Shown: in pieces, positions 1-6,694 of the stretch
How the letters are laid out: each line of letters starts with the position of its first letter
Numbering within the stretch: the stretch's first letter is position 1
Program-made: the position numbers and the translations under genes
Source of the DNA: JBGPLJ01 sp041486385
GTDB taxonomy: Bacteria; Pseudomonadota; Gammaproteobacteria; Steroidobacterales; Steroidobacteraceae
DNA length: 16,668 bases
NCBI GenBank assembly: GCA_041486385.1
Contig: JBGPLJ010000045.1
Span: 1-16,668 of the forward strand
Direction: 5' to 3'
Notes under the pieces: generated by a model
The model's database searches: none
Told to the model about the DNA's origin: nothing
The model's input: only the letters and a program-made list of their open reading frames with translations

Positions 1-303
1 GATCAAAGTGGACAGGCCAGTGACGCCGATTCCGCAACCGGCCGCGGCGATGTAAGCGTCGCGGCGCGCGCCCGCCATGCGCAACAGCGCACGCAATTTT
101 TGCTCGATACCCGCGCAGGTGTAGTAGGTCGATTTGCCCGTGTCGTTGCCGAAGAAATGAAAATCGATCTGATGTTCGGCCCAGGCCGCGTCGATTGCGG
201 CCGCCGGGGCGACCGCGGGAGCCACCGGGGTTGGTGTGACGGCAGCGCCGGCAACGCACCCAAACAGCATCGCCAGCGAAAGGACGGATATCTTGCGGTA
301 CAT
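1..303 (-). CDS. Exported Cys-containing protein of unknown function, paralogue of the next gene (partial, C-terminus beyond left edge)
   Basis: Reading leftwards from an ATG at 303, the frame stays open to base 1, giving 101 residues without a stop; the gene continues outside the window. The N-terminus (MYRKISVLSLAMLFGCVAGA) looks like a Sec signal peptide, followed by an Ala/Pro/Val-rich linker at about residues 21-36. LFGC is only a poor lipobox because Phe occupies the -2 position, so a lipoprotein is possible but not favoured. The mature part contains YYTC (Cys about 62), then KLRALLRMAGARRD and a second Cys in AAAGCG. The same pattern, with the same spacing, occurs in the protein encoded immediately upstream (305-994), so the two are diverged tandem duplicates. 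The start lies one base after the stop of that gene (TGACATG), with only a weak purine stretch as ribosome site, suggesting translational coupling. I do not recognise the family and assign no function. Confidence 0.8.
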   Translation of the reverse strand, partial: MYRKISVLSLAMLFGCVAGAAVTPTPVAPAVAPAAAIDAAWAEHQIDFHFFGNDTGKSTYYTCAGIEQKLRALLRMAGARRDAYIAAAGCGIGVTGLSTLI

Positions 304-304
304 G

Positions 305-994
305 TCAGTTCTCATTCTTGGGGGTGGAGTCGGGTGTCAGGCTGGGTTTGCGCTCGGACTTCAGTTCGTTGTCATGCTTCTTGGGATGCTGTGCGCTCGC
401 GATGCTTTCCTCTTCCGAGGTGTGCGTGCCCGTGAGCGCCTCGAAGTGCAGATGCATCTCACCGGACGGCAGCTGATGCGGCACGCAGCGCAGCTCGCTG
501 TCGATATTTCGCACCGCAAAGTTGTTCAGCACCTGCTGCTCAAATTGCTCGATCAGCTCGCAATCGCCACGTGCGATCGACCGCGGCCGGTCCGGCGCGA
601 TCCTTACCGGCAACCAGTGCGCCATGGCGGGCACGACCGGGAGACTGGATGCATTCGGCTCCGCTGTCGGCAGAACCGGACTGTAGAAGTGCAATTGGGC
701 ATGCACCAGGGGCGAAATACGGAGGCTCGTAAATGCGCAGCCGCCCGTCGTCACCTCCAGGTCACGGCGTGCGCCTGCGAGCCGCAGGAGATCGATGAGC
801 TTCTCCCGCAGGCTGTCGCAGTTGTAGGCCGTCGTGAAACCCATGTAATCGAACGAAATCCTGCGTTCGACCCAGACCGACTCGAGCGCGGGTCCGAGAC
901 CGTCCGCCGCGGGGGTAGCAGGCGCGGCCGCCGGATTCGACGCTGCGCTGGCCGCGCCGACGAGCGCGATCAAAAATGCGGCCACACCGCGCAT
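305..994 (-). CDS. Exported protein of unknown function with four cysteines (229 aa)
   Basis: I chose the ATG at 994 because it starts a clear signal peptide (MRGVAAFLIALVGAASA) and has an AGGG stretch upstream; the frame is open further upstream to 1117 but that part is unlike a protein N-terminus. After an Ala/Pro linker (about 19-32), the mature protein has Cys at 59, 86, 145 and 170, a spacing compatible with two disulfides in the periplasm. Residues 57-86 hold YNCDSLREKLIDLLRLAGAR and then GGC, matching the neighbouring paralogue at 1-303. Further on come LHFYSP (about 101), CELIEQFEQQVL (about 145-156) and ELRCVPHQ (about 167-174). The last 40 residues are charged, hydrophilic and probably disordered (Glu/Lys/Ser/Asn-rich). 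No transmembrane segment other than the signal peptide is seen, and no catalytic motif is recognised. It is divergent from the kynurenine operon and forms a two-gene unit with its paralogue. Function unknown. Confidence 0.8.
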   Translation of the reverse strand: MRGVAAFLIALVGAASAASNPAAAPATPAADGLGPALESVWVERRISFDYMGFTTAYNCDSLREKLIDLLRLAGARRDLEVTTGGCAFTSLRISPLVHAQLHFYSPVLPTAEPNASSLPVVPAMAHWLPVRIAPDRPRSIARGDCELIEQFEQQVLNNFAVRNIDSELRCVPHQLPSGEMHLHFEALTGTHTSEEESIASAQHPKKHDNELKSERKPSLTPDSTPKNEN

Positions 995-1032
995 ATCTCT
1001 GGCTTGCCCTTTGCAACCTTGCCCGGCGGCCA

Positions 1033-1061
1033 GATTTACACCCCTTCTGCGGCCACGACAA
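1033..1061 (-). promoter_or_regulatory. Candidate promoter for the two exported-protein genes
   Basis: On the minus strand, TTGTCG (1061-1056; four of six match TTGACA) is followed after exactly 17 bases by TAAATC (1038-1033), preceded by TG as in an extended -10. The -10 match itself is weak (three of six). Its position, about 40 bases upstream of the ATG at 994, is suitable. This is inferred from sequence only. Confidence 0.3.
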
Positions 1062-1080
1062 CCTGGGAAGGTGGCGGCGC

Positions 1081-1108
1081 CGGACCGGGGCCCGAACCCC
1101 GCTATACT
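1081..1108 (+). promoter_or_regulatory. Candidate promoter of the kynurenine operon
   Basis: TATACT (1103-1108) matches the -10 consensus at five of six positions. It is preceded, with a 16-base spacer, by a poor -35 (CGGACC, three of six). Transcription would start near 1115 and give a leader of roughly 20 bases containing the GGGGA ribosome site (1127-1131) for the first gene. A small GGGG/CCCC hairpin (1087-1100) lies between the two boxes. The weak -35 would fit an activated promoter, but no activator site or regulator gene was identified. Confidence 0.4.
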
Positions 1109-1136
1109 GCACAGCATCCGAGCACCGGGGATCCGG

Positions 1137-2585
1137 ATGCGCCAACTCTATAACTATATCGGCGGCCGGCTGGGTCCGGCCACCGGCCGTCAGTCGTTCC
1201 AGGTCTTCGAGCCCGCAACCGGCGCCGTCCATGCGCTCGCGCCGGACTCGGATGAAACCGACATCGCGTCGGCCGTTGGCGCCGCTTCAGTGGCCGCGCC
1301 CGCTTGGCGCACCCTGCGTGCGGAAGACCGCGCGCATTGGCTCGATCGCATCGCTGATGCCCTGGAGAGCCGCGCGGATGAGTTCGCGCGCGCCGAGAGC
1401 CTTGACACCGGCAAGCCGCTGAAGCTCGCGGCCGATCTCGACATTCCGCGTGCGATCGCGAATTTCCGGTTCTTCGCGGATGCCGCGACGCAGTTCGCGA
1501 CCGAAGCTCACGCCGTGGCCGGCAGCGCGATCAATTACACCTTGCGGCAACCGCTCGGCGTCGTTGCCTGCATCTCGCCGTGGAATCTGCCGCTCTATCT
1601 TTTTTCCTGGAAGATCGCGCCGGCGCTCGCGGCCGGCAATTGCGTGGTCGCGAAACCTTCGGAGCTCGCGCCACTGACGGCCAGCCTCCTGGGTGAGCTC
1701 TGCGCCGAGCTTGGGTTTCCTGCCGGCGTTCTCAACATCGTGCACGGCGTCGGCGCGCGCGCCGGGCAGGCACTCATCGAGCACCCGGCCGTGCGCGCGA
1801 TCTCCTTCACCGGCGGCACGACGACAGGCCGAACGATTGCGACGGCCGCCGCGCGCGACTTCAAGCGCGTGACTCTCGAGCTCGGCGGCAAGAATGCGAC
1901 GCTCGTGTTTGCGGATGCGGATTTTGACGCTGCCGTCGCGGGTTGCGTGCGCGCCGCCTTCACCAACCAGGGCGAAATCTGTCTCTGCGGCTCGCGCATA
2001 CTCATCGAAGCGTCCATCTACGATCGTTTCCGCGATGCGCTCATTGCCCGCGTCAAAGCGCTGAAGCACGGGGACCCGCTCGACTCGGCGACCGACCAGG
2101 GCGCGCTTGTCTCGGAAGCCCACATGAAGAAAGTGCTCGGTGCCGTCGACGCAGCGCGACGTCAGGGCGGCAGGATTCTGTGTGGCGGTGAGCGCGTGAC
2201 GATGACCGAGGCGCGATGTCGCGACGGCTGGTTCGTCGCGCCGACACTCATCGAAGGGCTCGGCGGCGACGCGAGCGTGAACCAGGAAGAGATCTTCGGA
2301 CCGGTCGCGACGCTCCTGCCGTTCGCCAACGAGGCCGAGGCGTTGCGCCTCGCAAACGCCACGCGCTACGGCCTTGCAGCGTCCGTGTGGAGCCGCGACG
2401 TTGCGCGCTGCCATCGGGTGGCCGAACAGCTCGAAGCGGGTGTCGTCTGGGTCAATACCTGGCTCATGCGAGACCTGCGTACGCCGATCGGCGGCGTGAA
2501 ACATTCCGGACTCGGCCGCGAGGGCGGACTCGAAGCGCTGCGATTTTTTACCGAGCCGAAAAATGTATGCGTGCAGTATGCTTGA
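1137..2585 (+). CDS. nbaE: 2-aminomuconate 6-semialdehyde dehydrogenase (aldehyde dehydrogenase superfamily)
   Basis: This 482-residue protein is a full-length NAD(P)-dependent aldehyde dehydrogenase. Visible landmarks are SPWN with Asn150 (oxyanion hole), FTGGTTTG (about 224-231, cofactor region), LELGG with the general base Glu248, NQGEIC with the catalytic Cys282, and EEIFGPV at about 384-390. The 34-residue Glu-Cys spacing is canonical. Start: ATG 1137 has GGGGA five bases upstream and begins the usual N-terminus; the in-frame extension back to 1011 does not look like protein. The superfamily fold alone cannot separate this enzyme from 2-hydroxymuconate semialdehyde dehydrogenase of meta-cleavage pathways. 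The substrate call rests on its neighbours: the aminomuconate deaminase 24 bases downstream, then HAO and ACMSD. In the pathway it oxidises 2-aminomuconate semialdehyde, made by ACMSD, to 2-aminomuconate in the cytoplasm, before the aldehyde can cyclise to picolinate. It is first in the seven-gene operon. Confidence 0.88.
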   Translation: MRQLYNYIGGRLGPATGRQSFQVFEPATGAVHALAPDSDETDIASAVGAASVAAPAWRTLRAEDRAHWLDRIADALESRADEFARAESLDTGKPLKLAADLDIPRAIANFRFFADAATQFATEAHAVAGSAINYTLRQPLGVVACISPWNLPLYLFSWKIAPALAAGNCVVAKPSELAPLTASLLGELCAELGFPAGVLNIVHGVGARAGQALIEHPAVRAISFTGGTTTGRTIATAAARDFKRVTLELGGKNATLVFADADFDAAVAGCVRAAFTNQGEICLCGSRILIEASIYDRFRDALIARVKALKHGDPLDSATDQGALVSEAHMKKVLGAVDAARRQGGRILCGGERVTMTEARCRDGWFVAPTLIEGLGGDASVNQEEIFGPVATLLPFANEAEALRLANATRYGLAASVWSRDVARCHRVAEQLEAGVVWVNTWLMRDLRTPIGGVKHSGLGREGGLEALRFFTEPKNVCVQYA

Positions 2586-2609
2586 TCGAATGCGCGGGGA
2601 AATTGAGCC

Positions 2610-3035
2610 ATGACCGCTTCCGATTCCATCACCAGTTCACAGGCGCCCGAGCCGCTCGGTGCCTATCCACACGCGCGCCGCGTCGGCAATCTTCTGTTCC
2701 TCTCGGGGATTGGCCCGCGCCGGCGCGGTGAAGAGCATGTTGCCGGCGTCATCCACGACGCCCGCGGGCACATCGTCGACCACGACATCGAAGCGCAGTG
2801 CCACGCGGTTTTCGCGAACGTCAAGAACATCCTCGAAGCGGCGGGCTCGACCTGGCTGCAGCTCGTCGATGTCACCGTGTTCCTCACGCACCTGGAGCGC
2901 GACTTTCCCGTATACAACCGCGTGTATGCGGAATACTTCGGAGAATTTCCGCCCTGCCGCACCACGGTTGGCGTTGCCAAGCTGCCGGGTCCCATCGCGA
3001 TCGAACTGAAATGCATCGCGACGGTGGAAGACTAG
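2610..3035 (+). CDS. nbaF: 2-aminomuconate deaminase (RidA/YjgF-like fold)
   Basis: The product has 141 residues, close to the usual RidA-family length plus a short N-terminal extension. The sequence shows the family pattern: GNLLFLSGIGPR (about 26-37), a central helix with NVKNILEAAGS (about 70-80), and CRTTVGVAKLPGPIAIELKC, in which Arg117 and Glu132 correspond to the conserved Arg and Glu of the RidA pocket. LGAYPHARR at 16-24 is typical of the 2-aminomuconate deaminase branch rather than of housekeeping RidA. The expected reaction is hydrolytic removal of ammonia from 2-aminomuconate, giving 4-oxalocrotonate (2-hydroxymuconate), with a trimer expected from the family. The start ATG has GGGGA (2596-2600) nine bases upstream. 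It lies directly between the semialdehyde dehydrogenase that makes its substrate and HAO. A general enamine deaminase role remains possible from sequence alone; context makes it unlikely. Confidence 0.88.
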   Translation: MTASDSITSSQAPEPLGAYPHARRVGNLLFLSGIGPRRRGEEHVAGVIHDARGHIVDHDIEAQCHAVFANVKNILEAAGSTWLQLVDVTVFLTHLERDFPVYNRVYAEYFGEFPPCRTTVGVAKLPGPIAIELKCIATVED

Positions 3036-3043
3036 GAATCGCC

Positions 3044-3559
3044 ATGGCTACGCTCGCGCCCATCAATTTTCTGCGCTGGGTCGGGGAGAACCGCGCGCTC
3101 CTGAAGCCGCCCGTCGGCAACAAGATGGTGTACGACGGCGGCGACTTCATCGTCATGGCCGTCGGCGGGCCCAATTCGCGCAAGGACTATCACTTTGATC
3201 CGGCGGAAGAGTTCTTCTACCAGGTCGAAGGCGACATGCTCCTGAGGACCATGCAGGATGGACGCCCGGTCGATATCACCATCCGCGCAGGGGAACTCTT
3301 CCTGCTGCCCGCCGGGATGCCGCACTCTCCGCAGCGCTATGCCGGCACGGTCGGTCTCGTCATCGAGCGCAAACGCCGGCCCGGCGAACGCGACGGCCTC
3401 ATCTGGTACTGCGAGAAATGCAACGCTCTGCTCTACCAGGAATACTTCGAGCTCACCAATATTGAAACCCAGTTCCCGCCGGTGTTTGCGCGCTTCTTTG
3501 CCAGCGTGGCCGATCGGACCTGCCGCCAGTGCGGCACGGTCATGCAACCCCCATGCTGA
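3044..3559 (+). CDS. nbaC: 3-hydroxyanthranilate 3,4-dioxygenase
   Basis: The enzyme opens the ring of 3-hydroxyanthranilate with O2, giving 2-amino-3-carboxymuconate semialdehyde (ACMS). The 171-residue cupin has the Fe(II) ligands His50, Glu56 (in HFDPAEEFFYQ) and His94 (in GMPHSPQR). Arg46, Arg98 and Glu108 lie where substrate-binding residues are known in characterised bacterial enzymes. The C-terminus carries both CxxC pairs (Cys123/126 and Cys160/163) that form the second, rubredoxin-like iron site of bacterial and fungal members; animal enzymes lack it. Length matches the bacterial family (about 170-180). I chose ATG 3044 because AGGA lies six bases upstream, overlapping the previous stop codon, and because it gives the canonical N-terminus; the open frame back to 2798 overlaps the deaminase gene and is spurious. 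The gap to the previous gene is eight bases, and the 3' end overlaps the ACMSD gene by seven bases. Confidence 0.96.
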   Translation: MATLAPINFLRWVGENRALLKPPVGNKMVYDGGDFIVMAVGGPNSRKDYHFDPAEEFFYQVEGDMLLRTMQDGRPVDITIRAGELFLLPAGMPHSPQRYAGTVGLVIERKRRPGERDGLIWYCEKCNALLYQEYFELTNIETQFPPVFARFFASVADRTCRQCGTVMQPPC

Positions 3560-4563
3560 AGATCGACATTCACACCCACGTTATCCCCGAGAATTGGCCG
3601 AATCTCGCCGAGCGCTACGGCTACGGCGGCTGGGTGCAGATCGAGCACACGGGACCCGGCTGCGCGCGCATGGTCCAGGAAGGCAAGCTCTTCCGCCGCG
3701 TCGATGAGAACAGCTGGGACGCCGGGGCGCGCCTGAAGGACTGCGATCGCGACGGCGTCGCGGTGCAGGTGCTTTCCACGGTGCCGGTGATGTTCAGCTA
3801 CTGGGCACGCGCGGAAGACGCGCACGACCTCTCGCGATTCTTGAACGATCACATCGCCGGCCTCGTCAATCGTTTCCCGAAGCGCTTCGTCGGACTCGGC
3901 ACGGTGCCGATGCAGGACTCCGATCTCGCCGTGCGTGAGCTCGAACGCTGCGTGCGTGATCTTGGACTCGCCGGCATCGAGATCGGCACGCACATCAATG
4001 GCCGCAACCTCGATGACCCGCGTATTGTTGCCGTGTTCGAAGCCGCCCAGGAGCTGGGCGCCGCGATCTTCGTGCATCCGTGGGACATGCTCGGCCGCGA
4101 ACGCATGGATCGCTACTGGCTGCCCTGGCTCGTCGGCATGCCGGCGGAAACTTCGCTCTCCATCTGCTGCATGATCTTCGGCGGCGTGTTTGAAAAACTG
4201 CCGCGCCTGCGCGTCTGTTTCGCGCATGGCGGCGGCGCGTTTCCTTCGAGCCTCGGCCGCATCGAGCACGGCTTTCACGCGCGGCCCGATCTCGTCGCCG
4301 TCAACAACAAGACCAACCCGAGCGCCTATATCGGCCGGTTCTTCGTCGACTCGCTCGTGCACGACCCCGACTTTCTGCGTTACATGCTCAAGCTCATGGG
4401 CGCGCGCACAATCGCGCTCGGGAGCGACTATCCGTTTCCGCTCGGGGAAGATCGGCCCGGAACCCTCATCGAATCGATGGATCTGGATGTTGCAACCCGG
4501 TCGCGGCTCCTGCATGGCACGGCGCTCGAGTGGCTCGGCCTCGCCAAGGACCGTTTTGCATGA
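3553..4563 (+). CDS. nbaD: 2-amino-3-carboxymuconate-6-semialdehyde decarboxylase (ACMSD)
   Basis: ACMSD is a zinc-dependent, non-oxidative decarboxylase of the amidohydrolase superfamily. It converts ACMS to 2-aminomuconate semialdehyde and so prevents spontaneous closure to quinolinate. The 336 residues match the family length. Zinc ligands are visible: His7 and His9 in DIHTHV, His175 in FVHPWD and Asp292 in GSDYPFP; the catalytic His225 lies in CFAHGGG, and Arg49 fits the substrate arginine. Start: ATG 3553 places the DIHTH motif where the family has it. A GTG at 3529 in frame would add eight residues and is less likely. The ATG overlaps the HAO stop by seven bases and has no clear Shine-Dalgarno site, so translation is probably coupled to HAO. 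Coupling these two enzymes makes sense because ACMS is unstable. The 3' end overlaps the next gene as ATGA. Confidence 0.95.
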   Translation: MLKIDIHTHVIPENWPNLAERYGYGGWVQIEHTGPGCARMVQEGKLFRRVDENSWDAGARLKDCDRDGVAVQVLSTVPVMFSYWARAEDAHDLSRFLNDHIAGLVNRFPKRFVGLGTVPMQDSDLAVRELERCVRDLGLAGIEIGTHINGRNLDDPRIVAVFEAAQELGAAIFVHPWDMLGRERMDRYWLPWLVGMPAETSLSICCMIFGGVFEKLPRLRVCFAHGGGAFPSSLGRIEHGFHARPDLVAVNNKTNPSAYIGRFFVDSLVHDPDFLRYMLKLMGARTIALGSDYPFPLGEDRPGTLIESMDLDVATRSRLLHGTALEWLGLAKDRFA

Positions 4564-5405
4564 GGCCCATCGTATTGACTGTCGCGGGCGAGGAATTCAG
4601 AGCCGATCTGAATCGCGCGCACGATATCTCGATCGCGCTCGACTTCGATGGCCTGCAGCCCAACTATTTCGGCCTGCCGCCCGCGACTTCCGAACCCGTG
4701 CGCGTCGATGGCTTCATCGGCGACACGCGCGAGCACGGCAGCTGCAACGTCGAGGAGTATCGGTTCATCGCCCATAGCAATGGCACGCACACGGAGTGTG
4801 TCGGCCACGTGACCGACGATCGCGTGAATGTGCGCGACGCGCTGCGCCCCGGCCTTGCCATAGCGCTCCTCATGAGCATCAAAGCGTCGGGGGCGAACGA
4901 CAGCGGCGAGAGCACATCCCCCGCCCCCAAGCCGAATGATCTGCTCATCACCGCGAAGGCGCTGGAAGCGGCGCTCGCAGAATGGCCGCAGCATGCGGCC
5001 GAAGCCTGGATCATCCGCACGGTGCCGAATCGCATCGACAAACCGCAGCGCCGCTACCGGATGGATAATCCACCGCCCTATTTCACCCAGGCTGCCGTTG
5101 AGCTCGCCGTGGCGCGGGGTGTCCAGCATCTGGTGGTCGATCTGCCGTCGCTCGATCGCAGTCATGACGAAGGACGACTGACCGGGCACCGCATTTTCTG
5201 GGGATTGCCTGCCGGTTCGCGCGAAGCGAAGTTGGCGCAACGTCCGCATGCCACGGTTACCGAACTCGTTTTCATACCAACCGCCGTGCGCGACGGCTGG
5301 TATCTGCTCGATCTGCAGATCGCGCCGTTCGCGAGCGACGCCGCTCCGAGCCGGCCGATTCTCTATCCACTGCTTGCGGCCACGCCGGGAGCGAAGATCC
5401 CGTGA
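4560..5405 (+). CDS. Cyclase-family metal-dependent hydrolase, probable kynurenine formamidase
   Basis: The 281-residue protein belongs to the cyclase/KynB-type hydrolase superfamily. Its context between ACMSD and kynureninase indicates hydrolysis of N-formylkynurenine to kynurenine and formate. The signature is atypical: His72-Ser-Asn-Gly-Thr-His77-Thr-Glu79, then His83. Canonical KynB reads HxGTHxDxPxH, so this protein has one extra residue before GTH and Glu replaces the Asp metal ligand. Other likely ligands are His210 (TGHRIFWG) and Glu235 (TELVFIP). The end has YLLDLQIAPF followed by PSRPI, resembling the conserved end of the family. It is longer than classical KynB (about 210 aa), with an extra stretch at about 108-125 rich in Ser/Pro/Gly. 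The start ATG overlaps the ACMSD stop (ATGA) and has AAGGA (4546-4550) nine bases upstream. No other formamidase is visible in the operon. Reaction assignment is inferred, not shown by a canonical motif. Confidence 0.78.
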   Translation: MRPIVLTVAGEEFRADLNRAHDISIALDFDGLQPNYFGLPPATSEPVRVDGFIGDTREHGSCNVEEYRFIAHSNGTHTECVGHVTDDRVNVRDALRPGLAIALLMSIKASGANDSGESTSPAPKPNDLLITAKALEAALAEWPQHAAEAWIIRTVPNRIDKPQRRYRMDNPPPYFTQAAVELAVARGVQHLVVDLPSLDRSHDEGRLTGHRIFWGLPAGSREAKLAQRPHATVTELVFIPTAVRDGWYLLDLQIAPFASDAAPSRPILYPLLAATPGAKIP

Positions 5406-6694
5406 GCGACACGATGACGCGCGCCTGGGCCGAGGATCGCGATCGCGCGGATCCATTGAGTGGCTTTCGCGGAGAGTTTCATTTACCCGTCGACGCTCAG
5501 GGACGGCAACTGATCTACTTCGCGGGCCACTCACTGGGCCTGCAACCGAAAGGCGCCGCGAAATTCGTGCACGAAGAGCTCGACGACTGGAGCCGCCGCG
5601 GCGTGCTCGGCCATCACAGCGCGCGCCGCCCCTGGATTCGCTATCACGAGGAGCTCACCGCGCACACAGCGGAGCTCGCGGGCGCCGGCGCGCACGAAGT
5701 CGTCAATATGAACTCGCTCACCGTGAACCTGCATCTGCTCATGGTGAGCTTCTATCGGCCGACCGCGGAGCGCTTTCGGATCCTGATCGAACGCGGCGCG
5801 TTTCCATCGGATCGCTACGCCGTCGAATCGCAGATCCGGTTTCACGGCTTCGATCCAGCATCCGCTCTCATCGAGCTCGCGCCGTGCGCGGGCGAGGATG
5901 TCCTCGCGGCAGCCGACATCGAAGCCGCCATCGAGCGTGCCGGCGCGAGTCTTGCGCTCGTATTGCTGCCTGGCGTTCAGTACCTGACTGGCCAGGCGCT
6001 CGATCTCGCGCCGATCGCGGCCGCGGGTCATCGCACCGGCGCCATCGTCGGCTTCGACCTCGCGCATGCGATCGGCAATGTCGAGCTGAGCCTGCATGCG
6101 AGCGATGCGGATTTCGCCGTGTGGTGCAGCTACAAGTATTTGAACGCGGGGCCTGGCTCGCTCGGCGGCGCTTTCGTACATGAGCGCTATGCTGAGACCC
6201 TGGAGCGCCCGCGTTTCGCCGGCTGGTGGGGCCACGACAAGGAAACGCGCTTTCTGATGGGGCCGGATTTCCGGCCGATTCCGGGAGCGGAAGGCTGGCA
6301 GCTGAGCAATCCGCCAATTCTCTCGACAGCGCCCCTGATCGCCTCGCTCGACATCTTTCGCCGCGCCGGCATCGGGCGGCTGCGGGCCAAGTCGATCGAG
6401 CTCACCGGCTTCCTCGCGCGACTGGTCGAAGCGCGTCTCGCCGGCCGCGTTGCGATCGTCACGCCGCGCGAACCGGCCGCGCGCGGCAATCAATTGTCGC
6501 TCAGAATCGTCGGCGGCGCCGCCAATGGGCGCCGGGTGTTCGAGTGGCTCGAGGCGGCGGGTGCGATCTGTGACTGGCGCGAGCCCGATCTCATCCGCGC
6601 GGGCCCGACGCCGCTCTACAACACATTCACCGAAGTATTCCGTTTCGTGGAGTTGCTCGAGCAGGTCGTGGCATTTCGAGCCGAACGTCGATGA
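5402..6694 (+). CDS. kynU: Kynureninase
   Basis: Kynureninase is a PLP enzyme of fold type I that cleaves 3-hydroxykynurenine to 3-hydroxyanthranilate and alanine (or kynurenine to anthranilate). The 430-residue length fits the family. The PLP lysine is Lys245 in WCSYKYLNAGPGSLGG; FDLAHAIGN (about 218-226) supplies the cofactor-contacting Asp219 and His222; RFAGWWGHD (about 271-279) and the N-terminal IYFAGHSLGLQPK (about 38-50) are family signatures. The start is GTG 5402, which overlaps the previous stop as GTGA and has GGGAG (5387-5391) ten bases upstream. An ATG at 5414 is the alternative; it would remove four residues and has a poorer ribosome site. The 3' end overlaps kmo as ATGA. With KMO next door, the main substrate is likely 3-hydroxykynurenine. 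Confidence 0.96.
   Translation: MSDTMTRAWAEDRDRADPLSGFRGEFHLPVDAQGRQLIYFAGHSLGLQPKGAAKFVHEELDDWSRRGVLGHHSARRPWIRYHEELTAHTAELAGAGAHEVVNMNSLTVNLHLLMVSFYRPTAERFRILIERGAFPSDRYAVESQIRFHGFDPASALIELAPCAGEDVLAAADIEAAIERAGASLALVLLPGVQYLTGQALDLAPIAAAGHRTGAIVGFDLAHAIGNVELSLHASDADFAVWCSYKYLNAGPGSLGGAFVHERYAETLERPRFAGWWGHDKETRFLMGPDFRPIPGAEGWQLSNPPILSTAPLIASLDIFRRAGIGRLRAKSIELTGFLARLVEARLAGRVAIVTPREPAARGNQLSLRIVGGAANGRRVFEWLEAAGAICDWREPDLIRAGPTPLYNTFTEVFRFVELLEQVVAFRAERR

Noticed and set aside
236..1153. Long plus-strand open frame opposite the exported-protein genes
   Set aside because: Its translation is Arg/His-rich without domain pattern, whereas the minus strand gives signal peptides and two proteins that resemble each other.
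1137..2585. Aldehyde dehydrogenase as 2-hydroxymuconate semialdehyde dehydrogenase of a catechol meta-cleavage pathway
   Set aside because: The neighbouring genes are all kynurenine-pathway enzymes and no catechol dioxygenase or hydrolase is present.
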